Shown: one piece after another, positions 10,750 through 22,369 of the stretch
Layout: every line of letters begins with the position of its first letter
How positions within the stretch are numbered: the first letter of the stretch is position 1
Assembly: GCA_015680685.1 (NCBI GenBank)
Contig: MNCI01004661.1
Coordinates: 1,337,441 to 1,401,440 of the forward strand
DNA: 64,000 nt
Direction: 5' to 3'
DNA from: Gnetum montanum
Lineage: Eukaryota > Streptophyta > Gnetopsida > Gnetales > Gnetaceae
The notes under the pieces: model-generated
What the model was told of the DNA's origin: nothing
Seen by the model: the letters and a program-made list of their open reading frames with translations, nothing else
The model's database searches: none
Program-made: the position numbers and the translations under genes

Positions 10750-12182
10750 CCTCTATGTAACCATGTCTGATAACTCCATCATCACCGCTAGCCTTCGTTG
10801 TTCCCCCGATGTGCTTCCATCAGTAATATGAAGGCATGGGTCAAGGCGATAATCGAGTGCCATCAATTGTTTCCCAGGAGCTGGCCTCTGCCTATTCTCA
10901 GTCCTTCTTGAACTTAGTGATTTCCACGACACAAGAAGCACTGAATTGGCCCCTTAAAGGCGCCTCCTGTAAACTGCTTCTTCTTGGCCCTAGGTTGCCA
11001 CTTGCTCCCTATATTCTTACATTTTTTTTGAGAGCCTTGGTTCCCTAGAGGACCACCCATCGGGCGACTGCCTTACTTAGCTGATCTGAAGGTATTTCCA
11101 CCTTTTATGGATCCTGTATCTATTCTCTGAGAGTGGGAGGATGTGCCATGCTTATCCTTTCCAGGCTTTCCCTTATCTGGCTTCGTTGCCTTAAAGTCCA
11201 GAAAAGTGCCAATAGCCGCAATAGCCTCTGTGAGGGAGTCAATGCCTCTTCGACGCAATTCCATCTATGCCCATGATTGTAGCCCATTTACGAATTTGAA
11301 GAAACGATCCCGATCTCCCATATTAGGAATTAGCAACATGAGTTCTTGGAAGCTATTGATATAATCCTCAAGCTTCCCTAAATGTTTTCAGATCTCTAGC
11401 TTGGTTATAGTGACCTATTCAGAGTTCCCAAGATGGAACTGTTTGATCAATGTAGCCTTGAAGCTGTCCCATGTCTCGATCTTTTCTATCATGGTGCCCT
11501 TTTCTTGGGCACGAAGGAGACTAAGCCACCATAGCTTAGCACTTCCTATGAGAAATTGCGATGCTGTGGAGACCTTTTGGGTTACAGGAACACCCTCGGT
11601 ATTTAGGTACATCTCCACATCATGGAGGAAGGCATCAATTTTAGCATCATTTCTCTCACCATCATAAGAACTCGGTTCTCTAGCTTTAATATGGGCTGTC
11701 GCTACTGGCTCATCTACTAAGCGTCCTTCTAAGGAGGATTTCAGGATGGTGTTTTCAATTTTCAAATCAGATGGTTCCTAATTTACCCCCACCAGGGCAT
11801 CCTCCAGAACTTTCACCCGACCAACTAGGTCCTCAACTAAGGATGCTTTTGTTTGTGCCTCTTCCAAGGATCCGAATAGATCCTTATAGAGGTTGATCAT
11901 GCAATATAGATGACCTTCCAAGATCGAAACCTTAGCCTCTGCCAATTTCACCCTGTCCTTGGAGCGAAGATCCATCTTTTCTTGTGGCAAGTCAACATCT
12001 TTAAGAATGTGATGGATCGCATCCACGTTCTCTAGACCAGGATGGGCTAAGGCCTCATCAATTGCCTTGACATGATCCCATAACGTTTGAAACTTAGTCT
12101 CATCTTGACCAAGTTCTATTTCGGCCTCAATTTTTGGATTTGCTTAAACATCATCCATGTCACTTGGTCCACCAGGCTCCAT
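10750..12182 (-). pseudogene. Element D gag with Retrotrans_gag core and decayed zinc knuckle
   Basis: The ATG at 12182 starts M-E-P-G-G-P and is followed by a TAA 12 codons later. The same frame then continues to about 11073 with a few stops. It contains an N-terminal predicted coiled coil (11778-12026), the Retrotrans_gag core (11415-11765, with G-S-A-K-L-W-W and W-D-S-F-K) and a Lys/Gly-rich tail (11073-11264). A zinc-knuckle remnant, C-F-L-C-R-G-N-H then a stop, lies near 10910-10945 with its last Cys lost. Gag forms the particle and binds RNA. Confidence 0.82.
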
Positions 12183-12327
12183 GTTTGCTAAAGAGAGAGC
12201 TTTAACACAAGGCCACCCTCCAAGGGAGAGTGGTTAGCAGAAGTTGAAAATGGTAAAAATGGAAACCTCACAAACCACAAATCCTAATACCCACTTAGCG
12301 AGAAAGTTTTACTAATAACTGAAATTG

Positions 12328-12343
12328 TGAGGCTCCGATACCA
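12328..12343 (-). other. Element D primer binding site (initiator tRNA-Met type)
   Basis: On the minus strand TGGTATCGGAGCCTCA starts two bases after the 5' LTR. It differs by one base from TGGTATCAGAGC, the usual complement of plant initiator tRNA-Met. Confidence 0.85.
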
Positions 12344-12345
12344 TC

Positions 12346-12972
12346 TGTAACAACGTTGTCCCTAAGCACGTTGTTCGGCACCCCAAGAGTTTCCCATGCA
12401 GATTCTGAATCAGGACAAAACTAAAGAGGAATATACCTTAGTAATCAACAAGCCTGAAACACATGCCAACAAACAATATGTTAGCGTTAGCATGTCTCCT
12501 GAGCGGTGTTTCATAAATAATATTCGCAATATGCTAACAAGCTAGATAGCACTCCCTTGCTCCACTCATGTGGACACCACGGGGACTACCAGTTGAACCC
12601 TTCAGATTCATCACCGTGTGTTGGTAGTTGGTGTCGCACTCCAAGGAGTGCACGCAATATCCCATAGCACGTCCCATGACACACTCGGTAAAAACACCCC
12701 AACGCAGAGTTGAACTACGCAACCCTCCCAGGCAAGGTCCTACCGAGTGGGGTAATGAGGTAGGTCATAGCCTCCTCTTACTAATGCATGGAATTGCCAT
12801 GCCAGTATGGTTTCAAAGACACAAGGAGTGGAGGACCCCTTGTGCCCCCATGGCCCTTGAACCGTGGGGGAGGTAGCAGACTACTAGCAACCTTGCTACC
12901 TCTCTCACACTTCTGTTGTTTTTCAACTTTGTCTTAGAGAGACTACTAAAAATAAGGATTAGCCATGTTACA
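12346..12972 (-). repeat. Element D 5' LTR (627 bp)
   Basis: It runs TGTAAC to GTTACA, a perfect 6-bp terminal inverted repeat, and ends two bases from the PBS. It includes a run (GGTTCAAGGGCCATGG in element orientation, about 12845-12860) also found in the LTRs of element F. The base context right of the LTR (GACAC, 12973-12977) would be the target duplication, but the partner is missing. Confidence 0.82.
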
Positions 12973-13019
12973 GACACACTCTATGCTGTTGGTTTTTGCC
13001 CTCCATCCATGTGCCCGCC

Positions 13020-13665
13020 CTCATGAAGCTTTAGTGGGATCCATGCCTTTGTGGTAGCAAGGCCCTAGATCCATACAAAAAAATGTGCCACCACATGTGT
13101 GAGAGAGGTTCCAAGAGAAAGGTTCTCTTGGTTTCTCCCTATGGTTCAAGGGCCATGGAACACTTTGATGTAGCCTATGTAGCACACAAGTCTTAGAAAA
13201 CCCATCTTGCCTTGGAAGTACCAAGCCATTAGCAGAACTCCCTCATGTTACATCTCTTTGCAAGTCCTCTTCATACTACCCTCACTAGAAAAACTACATG
13301 GCCTTGATTCTACAGTGGTTGCAGATATGTAGTAGCCAGGATTAGATGGTTTTGGTGCCTTGCCAAACCTTGTACTAGATTGTGATAAGTCTGGGGTTAG
13401 GTGCCCCTTGTAGATACATCATCTTCCCTTCCACTGATGATGTCTATAGGGTTGCTTGTGTACTTGTTTGCTAAGTTCTCATTTGGAGTTTAGAAGTTCT
13501 CTTTGAGGTGTATTATCTCTTGTTAAGAAGCTATTGCGCCACATGCTCCCTTCTAAGGGTGGCTTGCTTGTTTAGAGGCATATTCCCTAGGACTTCTGCC
13601 TTAGATCCATTAGATCTAAAGGAATTCCTTGGGGTATTGGACAACATCAGGGCAATGTTCTTACA
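13020..13665 (+). repeat. Element F 5' LTR
   Basis: This is a direct repeat of 28055-28706: long matching runs such as GATGTCTATAGGGTTGCTTG and CCATTAGATCTAAAGGAATT occur in both. It ends TTACA and is followed two bases later by a tRNA-Met-type PBS, which shows it is a plus-strand 5' LTR. The outer (left) end is uncertain; TGAAGC at 13024 is a candidate start. Its inner tip and one central block resemble the LTR of D. Confidence 0.75.
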
Positions 13666-13667
13666 AA

Positions 13668-13679
13668 TGGTATCGGAGC
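13668..13679 (+). other. Element F primer binding site (initiator tRNA-Met type)
   Basis: TGGTATCGGAGC starts two bases after the LTR. The copy at 28706 lacks it, as expected for a 3' LTR. Confidence 0.8.
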
Positions 13680-16600
13680 ATTTTTATATTGTGTTGTGAT
13701 AAGCATGATACTCTCTCACATTGTTATACCTTCGAGGTTTCTTATTTATGGTCCTTTTGAATATATGTCTTGGTGATATAGGATTATATCCTTGTGTATC
13801 CTCCAAAGAGTTGCCTTATGGTAAGACTCTTAAGCCTTTTCATTATGGGGTTGATGCTACAATGTAAGCAGCCCATGTGTGTTGTCCTTTCTAGAGAATG
13901 TATATGAGTGTGTTGTGATGTTGTCCTCCACTAATTTACTTATGGTTGGACTAGCTGTGGTTTTACTTCAATATGGCGGAGCAAAGTTCTATTGGCAACT
14001 TATAAATTATTACTTAAGGAGCTCCCATCTCTAGTCTCTAGTGGTTCATTTGGGATGAATTGGACCTAGTCTTTACTTTAGTCTCCACCCATATGACATG
14101 TATCGAGATGGAATTTATTGGATTTTGTAGGATGCAATATTTTTACACCCCCACTTACCTTAGATACAATAAATGTGCAAATTACAAACGAGAACAGGTT
14201 GGTTCCCAAGTACCTTAAGATGGAGGGCCTTCAGACATGTGCTCTTGGTGAGCCTTGTTTTGGATGAATCAAGACCATCATCGGTAGACTTCATATGCTT
14301 GTGTTTACGATTGTATGTTTGTCTAGTTGTGTAGGCATGTCTTCTTTGGTTGCATTTCGAGTTTTACGTGTGTGTCCCTCTCGTTGTATCTATCTTTGTT
14401 AATGCAAGGCTTTGTACTATATGTTGGGTGATGACTATTGTTGGGAATTGGTGAGGATGCATTTTGAGGCCATGTGTGCCATTCCCAAGACCAAATTATT
14501 GTAGTCCTTATTTTGATAACCTCTTATGCTTGGATATGATTACCCTTGTTGTGGACCTTTCTGGTGTTACATTTTCTCATTTGAGCTAGTTGTGTTACCC
14601 TAGGTTTTGTGGCATCACTTCTTTGATTGATGATATTTCTTTAAGCATTTTGATTTGGAGATGTTCTAGAGTAGGTCATCCTATTGATGGTCCTTGTTGA
14701 GACCTCACCTCTTTTGATGAGAGTGGTTCCTGGTGGATGCATCCTATTTGATGTTATTCTTCATAGTGAGATCTAATGTTAGCTAGATCTTGGTCTCCCT
14801 CCTTATGTTTTGGGATGAGATAACAATTTTCTAGTGCCCATGCCCCTTGTGAATTCGTTGAGATTTTTATCCTGATGGGAACTAGTGTTAATGGCTGGGA
14901 ATGTTTATTGTATGTGAATATCTGAAATCTTAAAGGTGTTCCAGTTCTCTCTCTTGGTGTGCCCCATGGTAAATTATTTTATGTGAGTATATCTATTTGA
15001 CCCATCAAGTTTTGCATGATTGATCTTTATGCATGTTACTGAGGTCTTGCTCTCTATGGTATTGTGAGACTATTATTTCTCTATTATGTGATCATGCTTG
15101 ATGATTGTGTATGAGGCTGATGTGCTGATCATGTTCATGCTAACTCTTTTGTTTCTGAGCTATTGTCTCGGCCTTGGAGGAAACACAAGTATGAAGATGC
15201 TAATAGTGGTGACCTTAATTGATTCCATGAGCACCATGTTTATGGGGAAGATATGTGCTCTTGAGACCTTCATGAATTGGTTACATGATCTTAGAATCTC
15301 GACATTGGGTTATGGATTTATCAGTATTCTTGCTATGGTGGAGTAGTTCATACATCATGATTTGTTTACCTCTCAATGTTGGATGGCCATTAATAGAGGA
15401 CAATGGTCCCTCCTAAACCCTATGAATATTGGGTTAGTAGATGACATAGAATAGTATCCTTGGCTGTGCTAGATATTGGTAACCCAGGAGTGGCCAATGT
15501 CTTGAGGTCCCATTGTGGTGGGTGATGGATTCTTAGATGGAATTCTACATTATTTAATCATTGCATTCATGTCCCAATTCATTTGCTTTCGATGGTAGTC
15601 ATGTAGTGGGTGTAGTGATACAGTTGTATGTGTATGTGTAGAGACAAAGATAGGTTTTTCTCAGAAGAGCATGATGCAGGTTTGATATTGCTCCTGGTAG
15701 CCTAAACCCTTCAACTTAGGATGGGCTCGAGTACTTTGTCCTATAGCCTTCTAGACCTGGGTAGTATTTTCAAATGTCATGTATTATGCTTACAAAATGT
15801 ATTCATACCTTCGAGTATGTGATATTGTAATGTTGTGATGTATTCAACTTCGATAGATCATACACACAGAAGTGCTAGCTATTGTTTCCCTATGTGGATT
15901 AGTTGTCCCCTTATTATAGGCTTGTGTCACACCCTGTGATAAGGCTAGACTTGATGTATGGTATTTCCCTGTGCTTATCCTTGAAGCATGTTCTCTTTAT
16001 GTTTTGAAAGTAGCTTATGTTCTTCGATATGAGATCTATTGAAAGTTCTATGGAAAATCCTATTTTGTAAAAAGTGTTGGAACAAGGAGGCCATGGCATG
16101 CCTTCATCTATGATATATTCTTGGTGATCTTGGCATGTCATGATGGTATGTCCTTTTGTGGTCGCTCTTGAGACAAGATAAGTTGTAGAACTTCTTCTTT
16201 TGGGTTTCTTGATTAACAGAAATCTTATTCATAGGTGATTGATGGTGGAATATAGCCTAAAATTCAAATAATTTATTTGAGAAACTTGATCTTGATAGTG
16301 GGTGGTTTGTGATGGCAATGTAAATTGCAATGGTAGACTAAATATTCAAATCAAAGGTGGTGTTGTCATGATCAACGATGGGGTAGAGATGAGTTCTGGA
16401 TATTAGTACCTAGACTCCTTCTCCCATGGTTGGATGTGGTCTTTGGGGTAGTTTTTGCAAGTGTTGGAATGATGGTCCATCCTTGAACAAATGCTGTTAC
16501 AGTTATGCAAATCATTGATTTCTCTTGGAGGTCCTATATGGTGGACCTCTATGTGTTGGAAAACACTTGAGCCTACGCTCTCATGACTTGGGGTGTATGG

Positions 16601-17832
16601 TTCTTTTGTGGTCTATGGTGTGTCACCCCATCTCTATGGTGTATCATTGATTATTTTAGTGTCCCAACCTCTATCATGGGATAGCATGACCATGCACTCT
16701 TTTCCTAGTGATTCTCTAGCCATATGACATGGTTCATTTTCCATTTCAATGGATACCTTCTTCAATTTTTGATAGAACAATGTAGGTTGTATTGAGATAG
16801 TTGTTCTTCTAAATGGGATTCAGTAGTTGATGTTTAGGACTTGCTCCAAGCAGTGGACCCAAGTACCTGAAATTTTGAGACTTATTTTCAAAGACAAGAT
16901 ATTGTTACCATATTCAAATTCATGGATCTCCTTGTGAGACCATGTGGTTGATGCAGGCTTGATGCATATACATCTTCTCTCGTAAGTAAGGTATGATCTC
17001 ATGTAGTCTCTCTTAGTTTTGGGGCTCTAGAGGGACTTCCTTGTTGGGGTTCTCCGGTAGACTTCCCTTATTGTAAACCCATTGGGGATGAATCATGGAT
17101 TGTTTTGAGTTGATAGTTGATGTTGGTAATTGCCCATTTTTTGTAATTTCAAATTTTCTTGAGGGTCTAGTCCTTCTATGGACAAACTATTTTGGATGAC
17201 TCTCGAGGTTGTTGGTTTGTATACGATGGTAATAGGTAGTGGTGTGGCCTCATCTAACAAAAATGTTGTAAATGGGATGGACTAGTGCATATGAAAAGAA
17301 AACCTAGACCTAAGGTGGAACATGAACTCGTCTTTGTGAAAGTTTGGGAATGAACTCTTTGGCTTTTCGAGTTGAATCTTGAGATGGGATCAAATGTGGA
17401 TGAGACATATGAATCTATGTCTTCCCTTAACTAGTAGTAGTTGGATAATATCTTTGTGTTGGCTATGTGGACTACTCTGGCATGTATCATGGATATGGTG
17501 TAGTTGGGTTGTTATCCTTGCTTATGAAAGAAACCTCCTAATGAGGATCTTCCCTTCTGGTTGAAAACTACAATGAGATGTGTTGATTGTGGCATGTGGT
17601 TGTTCCTGGCATGGTAGGAAAATGCAAACTTTGGAAACCTAGATGTTCCCTAGAAAATTCATGATAATAGTTGTCCTCAGATGTGAATTCTACATGCTTC
17701 ATGAACTAAGCATTCATAAAACAGTGCTTTCAGAAAGGACAGACTATAATATGTGAGTGCAGCTGATCCTTTCCCATAAACATGACATAGCAATTGTAAT
17801 GGACCATGTGGAAGCATTTGACATGAAACATG
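13680..17832 (+). other. Element F internal region, left part, no coding signal
   Basis: More than 4 kb of internal DNA with no frame over about 80 codons and no retroelement protein motif. The plus strand is visibly rich in T and G and poor in C, a strand skew that persists from about 13700 to 17650. It may be a decayed gag-pol beyond recognition or sequence that was always non-coding. Confidence 0.5.
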
Positions 17833-19174
17833 TGATGAAGCATCTAGTTGCATGCATCGACTGGGCCGCGTCAACGAAACCTTGTTAACATGGCCGTGTT
17901 GACATGACCTCATCGATGCATCCTTCCATGTGTTGACATGGCCTCGTCAATGCAAAGTCCATTTTCCATTATAAATATGCACGCACTAACTGCATTTAAG
18001 AACCTTTTTGTTAAGTTGTAGCGAAGCTCTTGCAGTTTGTTCTCGCAAGAGTTAGACTATTTTCCCAAGTGCATGTCCACAGTATGATGCTTGTAATTGT
18101 ACAGAACCTTTATTCAAGTGTGACGTACTTGGACACGCACATGATCAACAATAAAGATCGAGATTACTCCATCATTACAACATTTACTTAGTTTTAATTA
18201 TTTAATTATTATTGTTAATTGTTATTCTTATTTATTATTTTCTTAGTTAATATTTCTTTACCATCATTTACTATTCCTATTGGTAAATGCGGAAGGATTA
18301 CAACTTAATCACGAACATTGAAGTATCGTTAACATGGCCGTGTTGACATGACCTTGTTGATGCATCCTTCCATGCGTTGATGTGGCCTCATCAATGCAGA
18401 GTCCATTTTCCGCTATAAATATGCATGCACTCACCACATTTAAGCACCTTTTTGTTAAGTTGTAGCGAAGCTCTCGCAGTTTGTTCCCATAGGAGTTAGA
18501 CTATTTTCCCAAGTGCATGCCCACAGTATGATGCTTGTAATTGTACAGAACCTTTATTTGAGTGTGATGTACTTGGACACGCACATGATCGGCAATAAAG
18601 ATCAAGATTACTCCATCATTGCAGCATTTACTTAGTTTTAATTATTTAATTATTATTGTTAATTATTGTTGTTATTTATTATTTTCTTAGTTAATATTTC
18701 TTTACCATCATTTACTATTCCTGTTGGTAAATGCAGAATGAGTATGACTTAATCACAAACATTGAAGTGTAACTACTTAGTAACCCAGTAGCGTATTTAG
18801 GAGCGCTCAAGTAGTTTATGCTTGGTAATCCCAAAAGTAGTACATGAGGTCCAAGATGCACATGAATGATTAAGGGATGGATGCTCATTGCACTTAAGCT
18901 AGCTTAGACTTCATTTCTTATTGCTTATTAGTTTAATCAAGATTATTTTCCATTTTTTCTAGGAGTAGCACTAGTTTAGGATCACATCATTCACCTCACT
19001 TTGGTCTAAACAATACATGATAAGAAAATACTAGTCCAGGTGGGAAGACAGTGAACTGTGATCAACGTGTAACTATCTAGATACCATAACTAGTCCATCT
19101 GCGAAGTTTGACCAGATCATATGTACATGCTCGTATTCGTATGGTTGAGTGTAGGGGCACCTTACCACTCATCA
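17833..19174 (+). repeat. Complex C left LTR with a 444-bp internal duplication
   Basis: It runs TGATGAAGC to CACTCATCA and is followed by a PBS. At 1342 bp it is about 444 bp longer than its relatives because an internal block is duplicated in tandem (17884-18327 and 18328-18771). Each copy carries a TATA-type TATAAATATGCA box and an AATAAAG signal, so the LTR has two candidate promoters and two candidate poly(A) regions. Confidence 0.8.
17884..18771 (+). repeat. Tandem duplication inside LTR, two 444-bp units
   Basis: Both units begin GTTAACATGGCCGTG (17884 and 18328) and run in parallel through the TATA box, the GTTGTAGCGAAGCTC block, AATAAAGATC and a TTTAATTATTTAATTATT stretch, ending near GAACATTGAAGT. 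The units differ at scattered sites, many of them C/T or G/A. Confidence 0.85.
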
Positions 19175-19175
19175 T

Positions 19176-19195
19176 TGGCACTATTGTCGGGGGTG
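19176..19195 (+). other. Complex C left PBS (tRNA-Asp type)
   Basis: TGGCACTATTGTCGGGGGTG follows the LTR by one base and resembles the tRNA-Asp complement TGGCGCCGTTGCCGGGGAT with several substitutions. Confidence 0.72.
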
Positions 19196-19306
19196 GTGCA
19201 AGTTATTTAGATTAGTTACATTATCCAAGATTGCTGTAACAAAACTTTGAAGATATATCTTTTAGAAAGGAACTAATTACAAATAAGTCACACACAATTC
19301 ATAACA

Positions 19307-20928
19307 ATGTCTCTCTCACAAGACTATGACAACACAAAAAATAGTGAGGCAATTCATTGGAGAACCAATGAAATATACGATGATGAAGACAAAGTTAGGA
19401 GTACTCAATCCTATGCAAGGGTCTCCTATGATCATGAGCACCCCAACGGTACTCAAGAACTCTTGTCATCCAACTCTAGCACCTCTAGTGAGGATGGGAC
19501 ATCCCATAGAACGAGGAGGTCCATAAGGCCTAGGAACCTCTCAATAGTTAACAAGAATCTATCCAATGATGATTGGGAGACTTACAAAATTCATAACTAG
19601 TCTTCTAGTTCTTTCTCTTCCTTTGCTCCTTCAATGTCAAGTTGTGACACAGATGACCATCTTTCAAGGGGTTGACGTAGAAATAAAAATTCAGCCCATG
19701 GGCAAAGTCAGAAATGCTAATATGAATGAAGACAACATCGTCCCAACTCACAAATTCATAACCTACCTAGTGACGATGAACCCCTGCTAACCACTAAGAT
19801 CCTATTGCATATATAAGAGGTTGTTTGAATATCCAATAGGCATCGCAAGGAAAGCCATCTACCTAGGATTGATTTAAATAACTTTCCCAAGTTTTCAGGA
19901 GGCTATGATTTAGATCTGCAACATCATTTACAAGCCTTCTACGATGCCTGTGTATGGAAAAAAATTGATAATGGATGGTAAAGACTTAAAGCTCTTTCCT
20001 ATGACACTCGTTGGCCAAGCAAAAGTATGGTTTAGGTCCTTAAAACCAAAATTAATTCGACATTGGCCAACAATGGTAGAACTCTTTAATGAAAGATATC
20101 AAACCTATGTAAGAGTGTCAACCTTGAGGAGACAAATCCAAGAATGGAAATAGGGGTAGCATGAACCCTTAGACATGGCCTTAGAAAGATACTATTCATT
20201 GTTAAACAATTACCTAGGCCATGGGTTGTCCAAAGAAAGGCTAATGTACCACATCATGGATGGGCTCCGTAATGAAACAAGGGAGACCCTGGGATGTATG
20301 CTCTAGGTCAACTATATGAACCACAAACCCATCAATTCCAAGAGCTTATTAAGTAGGTAGCAGAAGAAGAAGGAGAAATGGCTAAATGGGAGAATCTTGA
20401 AAGCTCTCAATAGGACCAAAATCTTGAAATAGCAAAGGGCCATGATCATGAAGAGGAGAAATCAACTCACCTCAATGAGGTGGAATCATCTTTGCTGATA
20501 CTACAATCACTAGATGAAATTGAGGAAAAGATCAATGATATGATGGAAAGGGTACAGGAAAAATGTGGAGAATATGCCAACATTATTAGAGGTGAAACCA
20601 TGTTAACCTGAGAAATAGGATAGGACACCACACGACAATCGGAAAGAAGGGTTGAAGAAAATAAGGAGAAGAGCTCAACTACAAATCACTTGTATCAATG
20701 TGATGTTTACCTATACAATCACCCCAAAGGCTAATGCCTAATCTTGTCACATTTACATGTGCATTGGGAAGGAATGTTACATCTAGATTTTGTACAGAAA
20801 TACCGAGTTCAACCACAGTGGCAAAAATCCTAGTCGTGGGGGAGGCCACCGTCAAATTGGTCACACCCTTCATACCATTTGAACCCAAGTGCTTATTATG
20901 TTCAGCATCCTATTTCCTTGACAAGGTC
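19307..20928 (+). pseudogene. Complex C left gag, truncated
   Basis: The first 97 codons from ATG 19307 are open (M-S-L-S-Q-D-Y), Ser/Thr-rich with an R-R-S-I-R-P-R patch, then stops and frame changes follow. The Retrotrans_gag core is at about 19920-20160 (K-L-F-P-M-T-L, V-W-F-R-S-L, R-H-W-P, Y-Q-T-Y), followed by an acidic helical region (20330-20600) and a zinc-knuckle-like block with N-H-P-K-G near 20715. Homologous, in opposite orientation, to 24481-26098. It stops at the fusion point with the next LTR at about 20928, so its 3' end is missing. Confidence 0.72.
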
Positions 20929-21805
20929 AACACTCAACCATAAAAATATGAGCATGTATGCATGATCCGATCGCACTCCGCAAATGAACTAGTTGTGGTA
21001 TCTAGATAGTTACACATTGATCGCAGTTCACTATCTTCCCACTTGGACTAGAATTCGCTTATCATCTATGATTTAGTATAGAGTGAGGCGAATGATGTGG
21101 TCCTAAACTAGTGCTACTCCTAGAGACAATGGAAAATAATCTTGATTAAACTAATAAGCAATAGGAAATGAAGTCTAAGCTAGCCTAAGTGCAATGAGCA
21201 TCCATCCCTTAATCATCTGTGCCCATCTTGGACCTCATGTACTACTTATGGGATTACCAAGCATATACTACTTGAGCACTCCTAGATATGCTACTAGGTT
21301 ACCAAGTAGTTACACTTCAATGTTCATGATTAAGTGATACTCATTCCGCATTTACCAATAGGAATAGTAAATGATGATAAAGAAATATTAACTAAGAAAA
21401 TAATAAATAACAATAACAATTAACAATAATAATTAAATAATTAAAACTAAGTGAATACTGTAATGATGGAGTAATCTCGATCTTTATTGCCAATCATGTG
21501 TGTGTCCAAGTACTTCACACTTGAATAAAGGTTTCATACAATTACAAGCATCATACTACGAGCATGCACTTGGGAAAATAGTCTAACTCCTGTAGGAACA
21601 AACTACAAGAGCTTCACTACAACTTAACAAAAAGTTGCTTAAATGTGGCAAGTGTGTGCATATTTATAGCGGAAAATGGACTCTATGTTAACGAGGCCAT
21701 GTTAATGCATGGAAGGATGCATCAATGAGGTCACATTAACGCAACCACATTAATGAGGCTTCGTTGATGTGGCCCAATTGATGCATGTAACTGGACGCTT
21801 CATCA
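20929..21805 (-). repeat. Complex C minus-strand 3' LTR, outer end trimmed
   Basis: It matches 26233-27130 in the same orientation but lacks about the first 22 bases (TGATGAGTGG and following), starting within CACTCAACC, fused directly to the truncated gag on its left. The inner end CTTCATCA meets a PPT. It has TATA-like TATTTATAG (about 21660) and an AATAAAG-type signal on the minus strand. Confidence 0.78.
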
Positions 21806-21816
21806 TACCCCCACGA
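21806..21816 (-). other. Complex C polypurine tract
   Basis: On the minus strand TCGTGGGGGTA lies directly before the 3' LTR, the position where plus-strand DNA synthesis is primed. Related to AGTCATGGGGGTA in element E. Confidence 0.7.
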
Positions 21817-21954
21817 TTGAGTGAAAACTCATCCTTGAGTTCATTACAATTTGGAAGGTAGGAATGACTGTGGACTATTTCATGCCGTAGTATGGAAATA
21901 AAAAAAATTGGGACACAAACACAAAATACAAAACATGTGGATCTCATGTGGTTC

Positions 21955-22369
21955 TCAGTGGTGGTGGCTCCTCCATGGGTGCCTTTCCTTCATCCGATGC
22001 TCTAGGCTTCTAAGATTGATACCATTGAAGAAGTGCCTAATGTTTCTCCTCTTTTGTTTGAGGATCATGAGCCATCCTTGCTGATGTTCCAATGTTTGAT
22101 GGAGGTAGCACTTCTCATGGACACAGCAGCTACGGGAACACTTGATTGGCCTTAACATACCATATCGCAAATAGCTGTCATTCTGCTTCATAGGCTCTAG
22201 CCCTGACCTCTCCACCTTTTTCTTGGTTAGGTTGTGTAGTGATAGGAGTTTCCTTATGGATGCTAAATGATTATGCCTCCTGCTCTACATGTTCTGCATG
22301 AGGCCCCTAGCCTTTGCCTCCCCCTGGATGTTTAGTTGCACCTTAAGAAGGTCCTCCTTGTTGTCCTCT
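21955..22369 (-). pseudogene. Complex C 3' ORF of unknown function
   Basis: From ATG 22369 (M-A-L-K-E-D-N-K-E-D) about 138 codons are readable with one stop about 32 codons in; the final 86 codons are open. The product is basic and charged with no domain I recognise. The start context ATTACAAATGGC is shared with the extra ORF of element G (near 33852), so this is probably the short relic of the same 3' ORF. Athila-group elements often carry an extra ORF here. Function unknown. Confidence 0.4.

Larger units (their letters stand above)
7060..12972 (-). mobile_element. Element D: Ty3/gypsy chromovirus, degenerate, 3' LTR not found
   Basis: Minus-strand order is 5' LTR (12346-12972), initiator-Met-type PBS, gag, PR, RT, RNase H, integrase and chromodomain, which is the Ty3/gypsy order. 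Protease, RT and RNase H (10695 down to 8713) share one frame broken by stops; integrase is in another frame, so there is at least one shift. The chromodomain remnant and tRNA-Met PBS mark it as a chromovirus. No 3' LTR matching 12346-12972 was seen to the left, so the left limit is arbitrary and the element is probably truncated. Confidence 0.88.

Noticed and set aside
15098-15346. 82-codon frame starting M-M-I-V-Y-E-A-D, hydrophobic
   Set aside because: Lies in the non-coding, T/G-skewed interior of element F. The hydrophobic look follows from the base skew; no motif, no partner signals.
20734-20943. 69-codon frame with T-S-R-F-C-T-E-I (also at 24482-24728 in other frames)
   Set aside because: Overlaps the gag zinc-knuckle zone of complex C in the wrong frame or strand; present only because both gag copies share the sequence.
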